Source of the DNA: Shewanella yunxiaonensis
Lineage (GTDB): Bacteria; Pseudomonadota; Gammaproteobacteria; Enterobacterales; Shewanellaceae
Reading direction: 5' to 3'
DNA: 64,000 nucleotides
Assembly: GCF_018223345.1 (NCBI RefSeq)
Contig: NZ_CP073587.1
Span: 3,408,001-3,472,000 of the forward strand
Shown: positions 44,887-53,192 of the stretch, piece by piece
Layout of the letters: each line of letters opens with the position of its first letter
Numbering within the stretch: the first letter of the stretch is position 1
Position numbers and translations under genes: made by a program
The notes under the pieces: generated by a model
Seen by the model: only the letters and a program-made list of their open reading frames with translations
Databases searched by the model: none
What the model was told of the DNA's origin: nothing

Positions 44887-45813
44887 TTACTTTATAGCAG
44901 GCTGACTAGCCACTCGCCTGGACAAACTCAGCAATACGCCTTCGCGCAATGCCCCACCCGATAATGCCAAATGCTGGATGCTTAAAAGTTCAAACAATGC
45001 CAGCAGTATTGCCACGCCGGCGGCAAAAGTGGGCGCACGTTCACGGGATAAACCATTAATATTGGGGAGTTCTAACGATATTTCGGCGAGAATTTCTAGC
45101 TTCAGCTGCTGCAGTACTTCGATAGTGATGATTTCTGAGACTTGTCGATGCTGCAATAATTCGACAACGGACTGCACCGCACCTGACGCACCAACAACTG
45201 AATGCCAACCGAGCGATAGTAACTGCTGTCGATATTCACCCAGTGCATTGGCAATGCTCTGTTTTACATCATCAAAATCCATTTGTTGTAGTGGTGCAGA
45301 GCTAAAAAAAGCACGATTATATGTAACACTGCCAAACGGCAAGCTGGTCTTAAACAGTAATTGCGCACCATCACCAATAATAAACTCAGTACTGGCACCG
45401 CCAATATCAATGACCAATCGACGACCATGCCCTTGCGTGGTGGCCACCATCCCCTGATAAATTAACTCCGCCTCTTTCATACCGCAGATAACTTCAATGG
45501 GATGACCAAGAATAGGTAACGCTTTGGCATTAAATTCGTCAGCATTGTTGATACTGCGCAGCGTGGCGGTCGCAATCACCGCAACGTTGGTATTTGGCAC
45601 ACCATGTTGCGCCAGCATTTCCGCAAACATCGCCAGACAATCCAGTCCGCGTTGCATCGCCGCTTCCTGCAATCGACCATCGTTACCAATGCCTTCAGCA
45701 AGACGCACTTTACGCTTGTATTTAGCAATGACCTTAGGCTGGTTGCCCACCGTATGAGCCACCAGCATATTAAAACTATTAGAACCTAAGGTGATTGCTG
45801 CGTAGAGACTCAA
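44887..45813 (-). CDS. gppA: Ppx/GppA-family phosphatase, short form
   Basis: A 308-residue actin-like fold phosphatase. ITLGSNSFNMLVA (phosphate-1), VIDIGGASTEFIIG (phosphate-2) and ALSGGALREGVL are visible. E. coli GppA and Ppx are about 500 residues; here only the two actin-like domains remain and the C-terminal HD-like domains are absent. It may hydrolyse polyphosphate or pppGpp; the family alone does not decide. Position next to rhlB, as in E. coli (gppA-rhlB-trxA-rho), supports the symbol. It starts 5 bp after rhlB ends. Confidence 0.85.
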   Translation of the reverse strand: MSLYAAITLGSNSFNMLVAHTVGNQPKVIAKYKRKVRLAEGIGNDGRLQEAAMQRGLDCLAMFAEMLAQHGVPNTNVAVIATATLRSINNADEFNAKALPILGHPIEVICGMKEAELIYQGMVATTQGHGRRLVIDIGGASTEFIIGDGAQLLFKTSLPFGSVTYNRAFFSSAPLQQMDFDDVKQSIANALGEYRQQLLSLGWHSVVGASGAVQSVVELLQHRQVSEIITIEVLQQLKLEILAEISLELPNINGLSRERAPTFAAGVAILLALFELLSIQHLALSGGALREGVLLSLSRRVASQPAIK

Positions 45814-45818
45814 ATATG

Positions 45819-47105
45819 TCAGTTCCTACGATTACGATCCGGACGCCGTCCGGTTGAACGCCCACCCTGTGTACGCTCCCGTTTGCTTCGCGGAGCCGTA
45901 CGACGGTGCAACTTCACCGGCGCAGGAAGATCCTCCAATAGTGCATCACGATCATAGGAGGTTACCGGAATAACATGCTCGATGTAACTTTCAATCGCTG
46001 GAAGATTCAGCGCATATTCTTCGCAGGCAAAACTGACTGAGGTGCCCTTCTCACCCGCACGGCCGGTACGTCCGATACGGTGTACGTAATCTTCACAGTC
46101 GTCTGGCAGATCAAAGTTATATACGTGGGAAACATGCGGAATGTGTAACCCTCTGGCAGCAACGTCAGTCGCAACCAGAATATCCAGTTCGCCTTTTGTG
46201 AATTGCTCAAGAATTTTCAGACGCTTCTTCTGTGGAACATCCCCCGTCAGCAAGCCGACGCGATGACCATCGCCTTCCAGCCAACCCCACAAGTTTTCAC
46301 ACTGATGTTTGGTATTGGCAAACACAATGGCTTTTTCTGGCCAGTCTTCTTCGATCAATGTCAGCAGCAATGGGACTTTATCTTCCATTGATGGATAGAA
46401 CAGTTCTTCCTTGATGTTCTTCGACGTTTTTTCTTCCGGCGCGATTTCCACTTTAACGGGATCATTCATGTGATCATATGCCAGCTCCTGCACCTTCATC
46501 GAAAGCGTGGCAGAAAACAACATGTTTAGTCGTTTATCAGCGGCAGGCATGCGGCGGAACAGGAAACGGATGTCCTTGATAAAGCCCAGATCGAACATAC
46601 GATCCGCCTCATCGAGAACCACCGCCTGGATGGCACCAAGATTGATCACACCTTGACGTACATAGTCAATAATACGCCCGGTCGTTCCCACCAGAATATC
46701 GACCCCAGCATCCAGCATTTTTCGCTGGGCATCATAACCTTCACCACCATAGACTATCCCGAGCTTCAATCCAGTATGCTTAGACAACAGCTTGCCATCT
46801 TTAGCAATTTGGATTGCCAGTTCTCTGGTTGGCGCCATAATGATGGCTCGAGGTTGATTCAGCTGACGATTTTCTGGGACGGGATGTGAGAGCAGGTAAT
46901 CGAACGTGGCAACGAGAAAAGCTAACGTTTTACCTGTACCAGTTTGCGCTTGGCCGGCAATATCTTTACCTTCCAGTAATACCGGTAGCGACAGCGCCTG
47001 AATCGGCGTACAGAATTCAAAGCCGTTTTCTGTCAGCGCCTGAATCACTTCAGGGTGCAATGGCAGATCAGCAAATTTTTGTTGAGATAAATGTGTTTCG
47101 CTCAT
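45819..47105 (-). CDS. rhlB: ATP-dependent RNA helicase RhlB (DEAD-box)
   Basis: A 428-residue DEAD-box helicase of the RNA degradosome. Motifs are a Q motif ([13 protein letters not shown]), [45 protein letters not shown] and [10 protein letters not shown], then a basic Arg-rich tail. ATG 47105 ([19 protein letters not shown]) is the usual family start; an open frame extends to 47246 but runs through the trxA promoter region. It diverges from trxA and is followed by gppA. Confidence 0.97.
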   Translation of the reverse strand: MSETHLSQQKFADLPLHPEVIQALTENGFEFCTPIQALSLPVLLEGKDIAGQAQTGTGKTLAFLVATFDYLLSHPVPENRQLNQPRAIIMAPTRELAIQIAKDGKLLSKHTGLKLGIVYGGEGYDAQRKMLDAGVDILVGTTGRIIDYVRQGVINLGAIQAVVLDEADRMFDLGFIKDIRFLFRRMPAADKRLNMLFSATLSMKVQELAYDHMNDPVKVEIAPEEKTSKNIKEELFYPSMEDKVPLLLTLIEEDWPEKAIVFANTKHQCENLWGWLEGDGHRVGLLTGDVPQKKRLKILEQFTKGELDILVATDVAARGLHIPHVSHVYNFDLPDDCEDYVHRIGRTGRAGEKGTSVSFACEEYALNLPAIESYIEHVIPVTSYDRDALLEDLPAPVKLHRRTAPRSKRERTQGGRSTGRRPDRNRRN

Positions 47106-47257
47106 AGCGGAAGCATACCAGTTTTGGGTTGCAATAAGATACTCGATAGTTTGAAATAGCAACAAGGAAAAACGATTACTTGATTTACCGTTTCTCGGCC
47201 CCAATATACAGGTAATGCCGATTACAGACCAGTAATGGCGAACCAATGGAGATGATC

Positions 47258-47584
47258 ATGAGTGATAAAATTATTTATGTAAGCGATGATAGCTTCGAAT
47301 CCGAAGTATTGAAGTCTGACAAGCCAGTACTGGTAGATTTTTGGGCCGAATGGTGTGGCCCCTGCAAAATGATTGCGCCAATCCTTGATGACGTAGCCAC
47401 TGAATATGATGGCAAACTCACTGTCGCCAAAGTTAACGTGGACCAGAACAACGCTACTCCAGCGAAATATGGCATTCGCGGCATCCCAACACTGCTGTTG
47501 TTCAAAAACGGCGAGCTAGCCGCCACTAAGGTTGGCGCACTGTCCAAGACTCAGCTGAAAGAGTTTATCGAGGCGCAAATCTAA
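47258..47584 (+). CDS. trxA: Thioredoxin 1
   Basis: A 108-residue cytoplasmic thioredoxin with active site WCGPC (Cys33/Cys36 region) and cis-Pro in [18 protein letters not shown] 47258 follows GGAG by 6 nt; a 5' extension to 47246 is unlikely. It supplies electrons to ribonucleotide reductase and other reductases. Divergent to rhlB, upstream of rho, the conserved order rhlB-trxA-rho. Confidence 0.98.
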   Translation: MSDKIIYVSDDSFESEVLKSDKPVLVDFWAEWCGPCKMIAPILDDVATEYDGKLTVAKVNVDQNNATPAKYGIRGIPTLLLFKNGELAATKVGALSKTQLKEFIEAQI

Positions 47585-47596
47585 CGCGGATTAAGT

Positions 47597-47639
47597 GATA
47601 CCCGGCACGCATTGACAATAATTTGCTTGCCGGGTATGC
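47597..47639 (+). promoter_or_regulatory. trxA-rho intergenic hairpin with a promoter-like pair
   Basis: A 10-bp perfect stem (ATACCCGGCA / TGCCGGGTAT) encloses a 20-nt loop. TTGACA (47611-47616) in the loop and TATGCA (47634-47639) on the right arm are spaced by 17 bases, so this may be the rho promoter. Alternatively the hairpin may form the trxA 3' end; no T-run follows it. A TATAGT at 47661 is another possible -10. Confidence 0.4.
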
Positions 47640-47791
47640 AAACCGCTGGACGCTCCCGCTTTATAGTGCTAACTTATTAGCCAGATTCTATCTAAAACCC
47701 ACTTCTCGCAGTTCAATCAATTTTCTTCAAATCCATTTTGAGTGATTGAGCACGCGCGTAAGCTTTGTCGCTATAAACAAGACCCACCAAA

Positions 47792-49054
47792 ATGAATTTA
47801 ACTGAATTAAAAAACAAGTCTATTGCTGACTTAGTCGCTCTGGCCGAGGAAATGAACCTCGAGAATATGGCCCGTGCCCGCAAGCAGGACATCATTTTCT
47901 CTATTCTTAAAGCTCATGCCAAAAGCGGTGAAGACATTTTCGGCGGTGGTGTGCTGGAAATTCTGCAGGACGGCTTTGGCTTTCTGCGTAGTGCCGATGG
48001 TTCTTACCTTGCAGGTCCTGATGATATCTATGTATCGCCAAGCCAGATACGCCGCTTTAACATGCGAACGGGCGATACTATATTTGGGAAAATCCGCCCG
48101 CCCAAAGAAGGTGAACGTTACTTTGCATTGTTAAAAGTTAACGAAGTCAACTTTGATAAGCCTGAAAACTCCCGCAATAAGATCCTGTTTGAAAACCTTA
48201 CCCCGCTGCATGCAGAAGAACGTTTGCGTATGGAACGTGGTAATGGTTCTACTGAAGACATCACTGCCCGTATTCTCGACCTTTGTTCTCCTATCGGTAA
48301 AGGTCAGCGCGGTTTGATTGTGGCACCGCCAAAAGCCGGTAAAACATTACTGTTGCAGAACATCGCTCAGTCCATCACTTACAACAACCCTGAAGTGGTG
48401 TTGATGGTGTTGCTGATTGACGAACGTCCTGAAGAAGTTACCGAAATGCAACGTCTGGTGCAGGGCGAAGTGATTGCGTCTACCTTCGATGAACCCGCCA
48501 GCCGTCACGTGCAGGTTGCTGAAATGGTGATCGAAAAAGCTAAGCGTCTGGTAGAACACAAAAAAGACGTCGTGATCCTGCTGGACTCTATCACTCGTCT
48601 GGCACGCGCTTACAACACCGTCGTTCCTTCATCAGGTAAAGTACTGACTGGTGGTGTGGATGCCAACGCTCTGCATCGTCCTAAGCGCTTCTTCGGTGCC
48701 GCCCGTAATATCGAGAATGGTGGCAGTCTGACCATTATTGCCACTGCGTTGATCGATACCGGTTCAAAAATGGATGAAGTCATTTACGAAGAGTTTAAAG
48801 GTACTGGTAACCAGGAACTGCATCTGTCTCGTAAAGCTGCAGAAAAGCGTGTGTTCCCAGCTATCGACTTCAACCGTTCAGGCACTCGTCGCGAAGAGAA
48901 ACTGACTACGCCAGATGAACTGCAGAAAATGTGGATACTGCGTAAGATCCTGAATCCAATGGACGAAGTCAGTGCTATGGAATTTTTGATCGACAAACTG
49001 GCGATGACTAAAACTAACGAAGAATTCTTTACCGCAATGAAACGCGCTAAGTAA
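47792..49054 (+). CDS. rho: Transcription termination factor Rho
   Basis: A 420-residue hexameric RNA helicase, full length and apparently intact. N-terminal [20 protein letters not shown] and the RNA-binding fold ([22 protein letters not shown]), Walker A APPKAGKT, Walker [18 protein letters not shown]-loop and R-loop ([13 protein letters not shown]) are all present. A 207-bp leader precedes it, as usual for the autoregulated rho gene. An IS element begins 9 bp after the stop codon, so the native 3' end is displaced. Confidence 0.98.
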   Translation: MNLTELKNKSIADLVALAEEMNLENMARARKQDIIFSILKAHAKSGEDIFGGGVLEILQDGFGFLRSADGSYLAGPDDIYVSPSQIRRFNMRTGDTIFGKIRPPKEGERYFALLKVNEVNFDKPENSRNKILFENLTPLHAEERLRMERGNGSTEDITARILDLCSPIGKGQRGLIVAPPKAGKTLLLQNIAQSITYNNPEVVLMVLLIDERPEEVTEMQRLVQGEVIASTFDEPASRHVQVAEMVIEKAKRLVEHKKDVVILLDSITRLARAYNTVVPSSGKVLTGGVDANALHRPKRFFGAARNIENGGSLTIIATALIDTGSKMDEVIYEEFKGTGNQELHLSRKAAEKRVFPAIDFNRSGTRREEKLTTPDELQKMWILRKILNPMDEVSAMEFLIDKLAMTKTNEEFFTAMKRAK

Positions 49055-49063
49055 AGATAAAAC

Positions 49064-49088
49064 TGTCCCGTCCTAAGATAGGTTGACA
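49064..49088 (+). repeat. Terminal inverted repeat adjacent to rho
   Basis: TGTCCCGTCCTAAGATAGG followed by TTGACA. It differs from the opposite end at three positions (12, 14 and 18 of 25). Immediately inside, the transposase stop codon lies at 49093. Confidence 0.92.
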
Positions 49089-49092
49089 GTTT

Positions 49093-49971
49093 TTAGGCCA
49101 GCTCCCGTAGCTGGCCTTTTCTATTGTGCACCTGATTGGGTGTTGCCATATCTAAACTCAGGTGCGGTCTCATTTCGTTATATATCGCTATCGATTCTCG
49201 AACAAGTATCTTCAGCTCTTCCAGCGTTTTACATCGATACAGGAAAAACTCTTGCTTCAGTATGCCATTGACTCTTTCCGCTAGTGCATTTTGATAGCAA
49301 TCATAACCGTCTGTCATTGACGGCTGAATATGGTTCGCTATCAGTTCATCCTGATAAACGGCTGCGCAATATTGCGCTCCCCGGTCTGAGTGATGCACTG
49401 CATTAGCGATATAGCGCTTATCCCTAACCGCCATTTTCAGCGCTTTCACCACGCTGTCTGCTTTCATGTCTGTACTCAAGTGATGACCGACTATCTTGCG
49501 TGATACGGCATCGGTAACCAGTGACAAATAGTGCACGCCTTGGTCTGACTCAAGATAGGTGATATCGCTGACCAGTACATGCTCTGCATCATGCAGCCCG
49601 TCTGCTTTCAGCAGGTTAGGATGCTTCTTCATCCAGTGCTTGCTAAACGTCGTTTTGGTGTAACTTCTCTTGGGTTTAACCAGCAAGCCCTCATTTCTCA
49701 AATAGGTAAAGAATCCATCCCGTCCGAGTTTGATATCCTGTTCAATCAGCATAGGTTTTATCAATGTGTAGAGCTTGCGTGTGCCCAATCGCGGCATATA
49801 TTTACGCCAGTATTGTACGGAGTCTTTGATGACCGATAATTCCGTTCTCCGACTATTCATCCGGGCAACTGCCTGGTAAACACCTTGCCTTGAAATACCG
49901 ACAGCACGACATGCGGCTGCCAGGTTTATTTCGCTTTTGGCTTTGGCTTGCCAGACATACCGGATAAGTAC
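49093..49971 (-). CDS. IS3-family transposase OrfB (DDE integrase domain)
   Basis: The frame is open from 49995 to 49093. I begin the functional segment where −1 frameshifting would enter it (GTA at 49971). The segment upstream of the first ATG (49860) encodes INLAAACRAVGISRQGVYQA, a helix-turn-helix-like region typical of IS3 OrfB, so ATG 49860 would truncate the protein. The integrase catalytic residues are visible as Asp in VSDITYLES, Asp in HHSDRGAQYC and Glu in NALAERVNGILKQ. It would be made mainly as an OrfAB fusion. Confidence 0.9.
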   Translation of the reverse strand, partial: VLIRYVWQAKAKSEINLAAACRAVGISRQGVYQAVARMNSRRTELSVIKDSVQYWRKYMPRLGTRKLYTLIKPMLIEQDIKLGRDGFFTYLRNEGLLVKPKRSYTKTTFSKHWMKKHPNLLKADGLHDAEHVLVSDITYLESDQGVHYLSLVTDAVSRKIVGHHLSTDMKADSVVKALKMAVRDKRYIANAVHHSDRGAQYCAAVYQDELIANHIQPSMTDGYDCYQNALAERVNGILKQEFFLYRCKTLEELKILVRESIAIYNEMRPHLSLDMATPNQVHNRKGQLRELA

Positions 49972-50321
49972 TTTTTTCTTAAACCAGCTCCGTATTCATT
50001 ATCCATGATATCGACCATACCATTGAGGATTTGGTTACGCAGTTTCTCTTCGGCTAACTCACGCTCAAGGCGTTTGATAGTTTGTGCTGGGGTTTCTTTT
50101 GAATGTGGCATAAGGGGATGCTGAAAAGGTTTCGACCAATCGAGTCTACCATGCTTTCTGAGCCAAACGAGTACGGTTGTCTTGCCCTGAATGCCAAAGC
50201 GCTTCTGGGCTTGTTTGTACGTCATCTCGCCTTTTTCGACACGCTCTACGATACCTAATTTAAAGGCTAAGGTGTAATCACGTTGCGTGCGCTTACGGCT
50301 TGAGTTAGTTGATGTCGCCAT
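49926..50321 (-). CDS. IS3-family transposase OrfA
   Basis: A 131-residue DNA-binding protein with an N-terminal helix-turn-helix (YTLAFKLGIVERVEKGEMTY, then KQAQKRFGIQGKTTVLVWLR) and a leucine-zipper-like coiled coil (IKRLERELAEEKLRNQILNG). It starts with ATG 50321, 17 bp inside the right inverted repeat. The end of the gene carries the AAAAAAG slippery heptamer in the correct phase to shift ribosomes into orfB; 45 nt remain after it before the OrfA stop. Confidence 0.92.
   Translation of the reverse strand: MATSTNSSRKRTQRDYTLAFKLGIVERVEKGEMTYKQAQKRFGIQGKTTVLVWLRKHGRLDWSKPFQHPLMPHSKETPAQTIKRLERELAEEKLRNQILNGMVDIMDNEYGAGLRKKYLSGMSGKPKPKAK
49971..49977 (-). promoter_or_regulatory. Programmed −1 frameshift heptamer A-AAA-AAG
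   Basis: On the minus strand the sequence AAAAAAG is read in the OrfA frame as ..A AAA AAG, the classical tandem slippage signal of IS3-family elements. Slippage by −1 joins OrfA to the overlapping OrfB frame. Confidence 0.85.
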
Positions 50322-50337
50322 AAAGAAGTCCTCTTTA

Positions 50338-50362
50338 TGTCAACGTATTTCAGGACGGGACA
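50338..50362 (-). repeat. Terminal inverted repeat on the orfA side
   Basis: On the minus strand it reads TGTCCCGTCCTGAAATACG followed by TTGACA. It lies just upstream of orfA and probably contributes to the transposase promoter (TTGACA at the inner end could serve as a −35 box). Confidence 0.9.
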
Positions 50363-50374
50363 AACCGTTAAGTC

Positions 50375-50401
50375 AAAAAGGCCGCAATTAGCGGCCTTTT
50401 T
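50375..50401. terminator. Original rho terminator, now separated by the IS; bidirectional
   Basis: An 11-bp perfect stem (AAAAAGGCCGC / GCGGCCTTTTT) with loop AATTA. It has A-runs and T-runs on both sides, so it can stop transcription from rho on the plus strand and from the stomatin operon on the minus strand, whose stop is 15 bases away. Without the IS it would lie about 20 bases after the rho stop codon. Confidence 0.92.
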
Positions 50402-50415
50402 GTTGTGTAATGGAG

Positions 50416-51354
50416 CTATGACTGCTCCTCTTCCAAACCAATGGCACCCATCCATTGTTGGAAGTCTATCAGATTTGCAGGCAGGACCACTCGGCTGCCG
50501 GATTTACCTAATTTATTGAGTTTACCCAGATACTGTTCGCCCAACTGCATTCGCAGCGCGTTACGACCACCGGGCGCACTGATCACTGCCGCCAGTTTTT
50601 CAATGGATTCCGCCGTTGCTTGTGCCAAAGCTAGGATTTCCTGTGCTTTACCTTCAGCCTCGTTAATACGGCGCTGCATCTCCCCTTCTGACAGGTTAAT
50701 CATCTCCTGTTTCACCCCTTCAGAACGGTTAATTTTACTCTGCTTATCGCCCTCACTTTTGGCGAGCAGCGCCCGCCGTTCACGTTCTGCATTAACCTGC
50801 ATCTCCATGGCGTTTTTAACTGTTTCTGGCGGGGTAATATTTTTGATTTCGTAACGATGCACGCGAATACCCCATGATGCGCCGGCCTGATCCAACACTT
50901 CAACCACTTTGGCGCTGATAAGGTCTCGCTCTTCAAAGGTTCGGTCTAGTTCCAACGTTCCTATCACCGAGCGAGTAGTCGTTTGTGCCAGTTGGATTGC
51001 GGCAAAGCGGTAGTCGGTAACACCATAGCTGGCTTTGATTGGGTCCACCACCGACAGGTAAATCACCCCATCCACTTCCACATTCACTTCGTCACTGGAA
51101 AAGCATTCCTGCGGCGGAACATCAATGGTTTCCTCTTTCAGATCATGGATATAAGCCACATTATCCACAAAAGGGATCAGCGCGTGGAATCCTGCATCCA
51201 GTGTTGCGTGGTACTTGCCCAGCCGTTCGACAATATAGGCAGACTTGGTTGGCACCAATCGAATAGAACGGAACAGATTTACAATGAAAATCAGGAAAAT
51301 AATGCCCCATATCACCAGCACCAGTATATCGGTATCAAATTCTGTCGGGATCAT
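50416..51354 (-). CDS. SPFH/stomatin-family membrane protein (second of pair)
   Basis: A 312-residue protein with one N-terminal transmembrane helix (VLVIWGIIFLIFIVNLF), an SPFH/Band 7 domain (VPTKSAYIVERLGKYHATLDAGFHALIPFVD...) and a long charged coiled coil rich in Ala, Glu and Gln, with SEGVKQEMINLSEGEMQRRI repeats. It resembles QmcA/paraslipins, which form large membrane microdomain assemblies. It is co-oriented with a paralogous gene and nfeD, overlapping the former by 4 nt. Protease partnership (FtsH) or membrane-fluidity roles are known for relatives only. Confidence 0.9.
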   Translation of the reverse strand: MIPTEFDTDILVLVIWGIIFLIFIVNLFRSIRLVPTKSAYIVERLGKYHATLDAGFHALIPFVDNVAYIHDLKEETIDVPPQECFSSDEVNVEVDGVIYLSVVDPIKASYGVTDYRFAAIQLAQTTTRSVIGTLELDRTFEERDLISAKVVEVLDQAGASWGIRVHRYEIKNITPPETVKNAMEMQVNAERERRALLAKSEGDKQSKINRSEGVKQEMINLSEGEMQRRINEAEGKAQEILALAQATAESIEKLAAVISAPGGRNALRMQLGEQYLGKLNKLGKSGSRVVLPANLIDFQQWMGAIGLEEEQS

Positions 51355-52268
51355 GCTTTTGCTCCTTTCACGCTATCGGCCACCTGTTCCATGCCCGCAA
51401 AGAATCCTTCCATCTTCGCCAACTCTGCCGGCACGATGGCTATATCCGCCTGCGCAATCACTTCACCGATCTGCTCGATAAATTGCTCCTTCAGCTGCAT
51501 ATTCACCGCATCCTTGCCGCCCTCAGTTGCTAGGGCTTGTGCCACCAAAGCCATCGCCTGCGCTTGGGCATTGGTAACAATCGCAATTTCCTGCGCGGTA
51601 CCCATAGCTTCGTTGATACGTTTCTGCTTTTGCCCCTCGGAGATGTTGATCGCCTCCTGACGCTCACCCTGCGACATATTAATCATCGCTTCCTTTTCGG
51701 CATTGGCGAGAGTGATTTCTGCGCGCTTACGCCGCTCAGCCTCCATCTGTTTTTCCAGCGTATGGATCACATGGCGGGACGGGCTGATGTTTTTAATTTC
51801 ATAGCGCAGCATCTTGATCCCCCAGGGATCAGAAGCTTTGTCAATCTCACGGACAATGGCCTCGTTCAGTCGTTCGCGTTCAGAAAAGGTCTCGCTGAGA
51901 CTGAGTTTGCCGATCTCAGAACGCATGGTGGTCTGAGCCAGATTTACTGCGGCCATTCGATAGTCTTCGATACCATAGCTAGCGAGCTTGCCGTCCATTA
52001 CCTTCAGGTAAACCAACCCATCGACCTCCAGCTGAATGTTGTCTTTGGAGATACAACTCTGTGGTGGCACGTCCAGTACCTGCTCACGGGTATCGTGGCG
52101 GTAAGCAACGCGGTCAAAAAACGGAATCAAGAAATGAAAGCCTGGTTGCAGCACAGTACGAAACTTTCCAAGTCTTTCAATAACGTGCACTTCGCGCATC
52201 GGTACGATGAGCATCAGTTTGTATAAGATGAATCCTACAAATAGGATCAGAATGGTAAACGCAAACAT
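51351..52268 (-). CDS. SPFH/stomatin-family membrane protein (first of pair)
   Basis: A 305-residue paralogue of the following gene. A membrane helix (FAFTILILFVGFILYKLMLI) precedes an SPFH domain (MREVHVIERLGKFRTVLQPGF, HFLIPFFDRVAYRHDTREQV) and a coiled coil with GERQEAINISEGQKQKRINE. ATG 52268 is chosen because AGGAAGGA lies immediately upstream. GTG 52298 overlaps nfeD but has no good box. It overlaps its paralogue by 4 nt, suggesting a hetero-oligomer made from one transcript. Confidence 0.9.
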   Translation of the reverse strand: MFAFTILILFVGFILYKLMLIVPMREVHVIERLGKFRTVLQPGFHFLIPFFDRVAYRHDTREQVLDVPPQSCISKDNIQLEVDGLVYLKVMDGKLASYGIEDYRMAAVNLAQTTMRSEIGKLSLSETFSERERLNEAIVREIDKASDPWGIKMLRYEIKNISPSRHVIHTLEKQMEAERRKRAEITLANAEKEAMINMSQGERQEAINISEGQKQKRINEAMGTAQEIAIVTNAQAQAMALVAQALATEGGKDAVNMQLKEQFIEQIGEVIAQADIAIVPAELAKMEGFFAGMEQVADSVKGAKA

Positions 52269-52290
52269 AAGGTCCTTCCTGTTTGTTGTT

Positions 52291-52752
52291 TCACTCACCG
52301 TCCGGTAACGGTTCCACCACTAAGGCAATATTCTCGCGGCAAATAATTCTGACCCGAGCGCCTATTGGTATCACGCTACCATCCCCTAACGCAGGCCAAT
52401 CGGCCCCTTGAAAAGTAATACGTCCGGTCTTTTCGCCTGGGCCAATCGTTTCCTTCACTTGCCCCTGTTGGTTGTAGATGTCTAGCTCCTCATCGGTATT
52501 ATCTACGTGAGAATCGCCGCCCATCATGCGTTGGGTAATTTGGCGGAAACTCAGCAATAAAATAATGGAAGTGATAAACCACAGTGTCAGACTCTGTACC
52601 CATCCATGCACTATGCCGGTCCAGATTGCCCCAGCGACCACCACGCACGCTGCACCAAGAAACACCACGATGCCGCCAGGGATCACCAGCTCAGCCAACA
52701 TCAGCACGGCACCGGCTATCAGCCAGTACCACACAGCATCAGAAGACATCAT
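52291..52752 (-). CDS. NfeD-family membrane protein
   Basis: A 153-residue short NfeD (NfeD1b-like) protein. Three to four hydrophobic helices (WYWLIAGAVLMLAELVIPGG, IVVFLGAACVVVAGAIWTG, SLTLWFITSIILLLSFR) are followed by a C-terminal OB-fold beta domain (GPGEKTGRITFQGADWPAL, IPIGARVRIICRENIAL). Such genes commonly sit next to stomatin genes, as here, and the products are thought to work together in the membrane. ATG 52752 or 52749 may be the start. Confidence 0.9.
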   Translation of the reverse strand: MMSSDAVWYWLIAGAVLMLAELVIPGGIVVFLGAACVVVAGAIWTGIVHGWVQSLTLWFITSIILLLSFRQITQRMMGGDSHVDNTDEELDIYNQQGQVKETIGPGEKTGRITFQGADWPALGDGSVIPIGARVRIICRENIALVVEPLPDGE

Positions 52753-53192
52753 ATTCTTTCCCCTCGAAATTTGGTCTTCACCGTTTCACTATATCAACAG
52801 TCTTTTACAATTGCGACATAATATGTCAAAGAATGAAATAAAACTGAATAGGCTTGCCACACATATGTTGATTGAATTAGCAGCAGAAAGGACAACAAGA
52901 TCACAATTTCAGCATCTTTTAGTTCTCGGAAGGCACAATGCAGCTGGCTAATTTCTGAATTTTACAAAAATAATGCTATTTATCATTGTGTTAATAGGTT
53001 TCCACCAAAAACTGGTCAAAATGCAAAAATCCTTTGAGTCCGACGACGTTTTTCCCTATATTTCCCAAGTTTTTTAAACCGGGTGCAGCGCATTGGATTT
53101 AGTTGATAGACAGCGTGATGCTGCACCGATGGAAATCTATTCCGGTAGTAACAACTGTATTGCTTTTTACTCTACAACTAGGGAAAACGATG
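52753..53192. other. Intergenic region between nfeD and the Tsx-like porin gene
   Basis: A 440-bp AT-rich divergent gap. It must hold both promoters. I note a short palindrome GACAT-AAT-ATGTC at 52815-52827 and a possible 42-residue small protein (52823-52951). No operator of a known regulator is clear. Confidence 0.5.
52823..52951 (+). CDS. Possible small protein (42 residues)
   Basis: A short frame beginning MSKNEIKLNRLATHMLIELA and ending in LLVLGRHNAAG. The composition is protein-like, with an amphipathic helical pattern of Leu, Glu and Arg, but there is no obvious Shine-Dalgarno sequence and I do not recognise a family. It is reported as a candidate only and could equally be chance or a gene remnant. 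Confidence 0.2.
   Translation: MSKNEIKLNRLATHMLIELAAERTTRSQFQHLLVLGRHNAAG

Larger units (their letters stand above)
49064..50362 (-). mobile_element. Complete IS3-family insertion sequence (1,299 bp)
   Basis: It is bounded by 25-bp imperfect inverted repeats beginning TGTCCCGTCCT and ending GTTGACA (22 of 25 identical). It is flanked by a 3-bp direct duplication AAC at 49061-49063 and 50363-50365. It contains orfA and orfB on the minus strand with an A6G frameshift signal, a DDE transposase and no inactivating mutation that I can see. The insertion point is between rho and the rho terminator. The IS3 subgroup is not assigned. Confidence 0.95.

Noticed and set aside
47106..47246. N-terminal extension of rhlB by 47 codons
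   Set aside because: It would cover the whole divergent promoter region toward trxA, and ATG 47105 gives the usual family start.
49093..49860. OrfB as an independent gene starting at ATG 49860
   Set aside because: The open frame upstream of this ATG encodes conserved OrfB sequence and the frameshift heptamer is present, so the ATG is internal.
52815..52827. CRP-site candidate around the GACAT-AAT-ATGTC palindrome
   Set aside because: The half-sites deviate from TGTGA/TCACA and the spacing is one base too long.
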